In this document: piece by piece, positions 62,117-64,000 of the stretch
How positions within the stretch are numbered: the first letter of the stretch is position 1
Layout of the letters: the number at the start of each line of letters is the position of its first letter
Assembly (NCBI GenBank): GCA_963800275.1
Contig: CAWDAI010000006.1
Coordinates: forward strand, 186,001 to 250,000
Direction of reading: 5' to 3'
Length of the DNA: 64,000 bases
Source: JAFMJV01 sp963800275
Lineage (GTDB): Bacteria; Chloroflexota; Limnocylindria; Limnocylindrales; CSP1-4
Position numbers and translations under genes: made by a program
Notes under the pieces: model-generated
Databases searched by the model: none
What the model saw: the letters and a program-made list of their open reading frames with translations, nothing else
What the model was told of the DNA's origin: nothing

Positions 62117-63073
62117 TCAGGCCGCGAGATGGGCTTCGAGCGCCGGGCGGACCTCGGTCGCGATCCGCTCGGCGGTCTGCTGGTCGTACGGCGGGGGGAA
62201 GCCGAAGATGAGGTGTCGGTAGCCGACGTCGAGGTAGGGCTTGCAGTGCTCGATCACCTGCGCGACCGTGCCCACGGGCATACCCGTGGGCACCTTGGCC
62301 TCGCCGTTGTCGGCAAACATGTCGGCCAGGACCGTGTAGGCCTCCTCGCGACTGTCGCGGATGATGGGGATGCCCACGCCGACGGTGCGCTCGACCGTCT
62401 TCTCGTCACGGCCGAGGTCCTCGCAGTGGCCCACCAGGTGGGCGTCCTTCTCGGGCAGTTCCTTGGCCCCGCCGCCGAGGTTGTTCATATCCGCGTACTC
62501 CGCCACCAGGCGCAGCGTGACCTTGGGCCCGGAGCCGCCGATGAGGATGGGCAGGTGCGACTGCACGGGTGCCGGCAGGTTGAGGGCCGCGTTGGTGATG
62601 TAGCGGCCGCCGGTCGAGGGTTCCTCGCCGTCGAGCATGGCGCGCATGATGGGCAGGGCTGCCCGCAGCCAGCGCAGGCGTTCAGGCGGACCGTCGCCGA
62701 ACTCGATGCCGAAGGCCTTGTGCTCGGTCTCGAACCAGGCGGCCCCGATACCGAGCACCGCGCGACCACCGCTGATGTGGTCGAGCGTGGTCACCATCTT
62801 GGCCACCAGCGCGGGGTTGCGGAAGGTATTGGCACCGACGAGCAGGCCGATGGTCGCGCGCTCGGTGGTGCCCGCCACCGCCGCCATGGCCGTGTACGCC
62901 TCGAGGATCGGCCCCTTGTGCGATCCGACGATGGGATAGAGGTGATCCCACGTCCAGATGGAGTCGAAGCCGAGTCGGTCTGCGCGCTGCTGTGCCGCCA
63001 GGAACGAGTCCCAGTCGGTGTACTGGTTCCAGTTGTTGATGCCCAACTTCAGCGGGGCGCTCATGTCCGGCAT
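62117..63073 (-). CDS. LLM-class flavin-dependent oxidoreductase (probably F420-linked), copy 2
   Basis: A 318-residue paralogue of copy 1: APLKLGINNWNQYTDWDSFL, ADRLGFDSIWTWDHLYPIVG, LGIGAAWFETEHKAFGIEFG, LPILIGGSGPKVTLRLVAEY and YRHLIFGFPPPYDQQTAERI. ATG 63073 follows AGGACAG. The frame upstream of it overlaps copy 3 and is a shadow. The 26-base gap to copy 1 and 19-base gap to copy 3 suggest one operon. Confidence 0.86.
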   Translation of the reverse strand: MPDMSAPLKLGINNWNQYTDWDSFLAAQQRADRLGFDSIWTWDHLYPIVGSHKGPILEAYTAMAAVAGTTERATIGLLVGANTFRNPALVAKMVTTLDHISGGRAVLGIGAAWFETEHKAFGIEFGDGPPERLRWLRAALPIMRAMLDGEEPSTGGRYITNAALNLPAPVQSHLPILIGGSGPKVTLRLVAEYADMNNLGGGAKELPEKDAHLVGHCEDLGRDEKTVERTVGVGIPIIRDSREEAYTVLADMFADNGEAKVPTGMPVGTVAQVIEHCKPYLDVGYRHLIFGFPPPYDQQTAERIATEVRPALEAHLAA

Positions 63074-63092
63074 GTCTGTCCTGTCCTTCCTT

Positions 63093-64000
63093 TCAGCGGT
63101 TGATGAGGGCTTCGAGTCGGGGGCGCACCTCATTGGCCATGCGCACCATCGTCTCCTCGTCATAGGGCGCCGGCCAGTAGAAGACCAGGTGGTGGTAGCC
63201 CAGCTCCACGTAGCGGGCGAGCCACTCGAAGACGTCCTCCGGCGTGCCTGTAGGCTGGTTCTTCCAGGGGGCCGAGCCCTGCGCTGCGAAGAGGTCGTCG
63301 CGATCCTTGAAGGCCTGGGCCCGAGAGTCTCGGATGGTGGGCGCGCCCACGTCGATGGAACGCTCGATGGTGCGCTCATCACGCCCGACCGCCTGGCAGT
63401 GCTCGATCAGGATGGCGTCCTTGGCGGCGACGTTGGAGGGCGAGCCACCGATGTTACAGATGTCGGCGTATTCCGCCACCAGCCGCAGGGTGACCTTGGG
63501 GCCCGAGCCACCGATGAGCAGCGGCATGTGCTCCTGGAGGGGCGGCGGCTCGTTGTAGGCGTGCTTGATGGCGTAGTGGGGGCCACTCGAGCTGGGGGTG
63601 GTGCCGTCGAGCATGCCGCGCATGACCGGAAGGGCCTCCTTGAGCCAGCGCAGGCGCTCGCCGGGACCGGAACCGAACGCGAAACCGAAACCTTCGTGCT
63701 CGTGCTCAGCCCAGCCGGCGCCCACGCCGAGGATGGCCCGACCCTCGCTGATGTGGTCGATGGTCGTGATGATCTTGGTCAGCATGGCCGGGTTGCGATA
63801 GGTATTCGAGGCCACCATCACGCTGATCGAAGCCCGCGACGTGACCTCCGCGATCGCGGACATGGCCGTGAAGGCCTCGAAGATGGGCCCGTCCGAGGGC
63901 TTGTTGGGCGGATAGATGTGGTCCATCGTCCAGAGCGACTCGTAGCCAAGCTCCTCGGCCCGCAGGTGAGCCGCCTTGAAAGCGGGCCAATCGGTGTACT
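63093..64000 (-). CDS. LLM-class flavin-dependent oxidoreductase, copy 3 (5' end beyond the window)
   Basis: An open frame of 302 codons to the right edge. At the edge it reads YTDWPAFKAAHLRAEELGYE and SLWTMDHIYPPNKPS, so only a few N-terminal residues are missing. It then shows LGVGAGWAEHEHEGFGFAFG, MPLLIGGSGPKVTLRLVAEY and YHHLVFYWPAPYDEETMVRM. It is more divergent than copies 1 and 2 are from each other (IYPPNKPSDGP against VYPIVGS), so it may act on a different substrate. Confidence 0.86.
   Translation of the reverse strand, partial: YTDWPAFKAAHLRAEELGYESLWTMDHIYPPNKPSDGPIFEAFTAMSAIAEVTSRASISVMVASNTYRNPAMLTKIITTIDHISEGRAILGVGAGWAEHEHEGFGFAFGSGPGERLRWLKEALPVMRGMLDGTTPSSSGPHYAIKHAYNEPPPLQEHMPLLIGGSGPKVTLRLVAEYADICNIGGSPSNVAAKDAILIEHCQAVGRDERTIERSIDVGAPTIRDSRAQAFKDRDDLFAAQGSAPWKNQPTGTPEDVFEWLARYVELGYHHLVFYWPAPYDEETMVRMANEVRPRLEALINR

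Overview
This 64 kb window is high-GC chromosomal DNA from a bacterium that looks monoderm-like. I lean towards Chloroflexota (a Limnocylindria-like lineage). Rho is short and lacks the long N-terminal insertion typical of actinobacterial Rho. OpcA, F420-type LLM flavoenzymes, Tad-type pseudopilins and a small TalC-type transaldolase are all present. This is inference from gene content; a marker-gene tree would settle it. GTG and TTG starts and 4-base GTGA/ATGA overlaps are common, and two genes seem to start at CTG. I saw no tRNA, rRNA, CRISPR array, IS element or integrase.

Layout. 1-8.8 kb (mixed strands): CoA-transferase fragment, exported thioredoxin-like protein, two DMT transporters, class-III aminotransferase plus aldehyde dehydrogenase, zinc-ribbon protein, and an HTH-TOBE regulator with modA and modB. 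8.85-17.4 kb (minus): a compact pentose-phosphate operon, tkt-pgi-gnd-zwf-opcA-pgl. 17.6-22 kb: SRPBCC protein, a PfkB kinase with psuG, small unknowns and a HAD phosphatase. 22.2-30.6 kb (plus): three consecutive cassettes, each TadE-TadE-TadG, followed by an S41-family protein whose catalytic dyad appears to be missing. 32-42 kb (minus): a peptide-type ABC transporter behind an exported BNR-repeat protein and a coiled-coil exported protein. 42.5-45.5 kb (plus): a sugar ABC importer without its ATPase. 45.7-54.5 kb: DUF421 protein, pyrG, exported unknown, transaldolase, rho, obg, nadD, a racemase and rsfS. 55-61 kb (minus): DMT transporter, holA, HD hydrolase, comEC and comEA. 61-64 kb (minus): three tandem LLM-class flavoenzymes, the last cut by the window edge.

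How the genes fit together. The minus-strand operon at 9-17 kb together with transaldolase at 49 kb gives both branches of the pentose-phosphate pathway. ComEA and ComEC indicate DNA uptake. The nine Tad-like genes carry the same short GQ-type N-terminal signal and membrane anchor but very different exported portions (PKD-like, Ser/Pro/Thr stalk, glycine-rich beta), suggesting exchangeable surface components.

Sequence quality. Eight positions need one base to be skipped to restore a conserved reading frame: pgi, the SRPBCC gene, psuG, the gene at 20155, the S41 gene (two sites, one shared with the ABC ATPase), the ABC ATPase (one more) and holA. All eight fit a single extra base, most in a short homopolymer. 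One site restores two convergent genes at once. Assembly insertion errors are the simplest explanation, so these genes are annotated as frameshifted CDS rather than as decayed genes.
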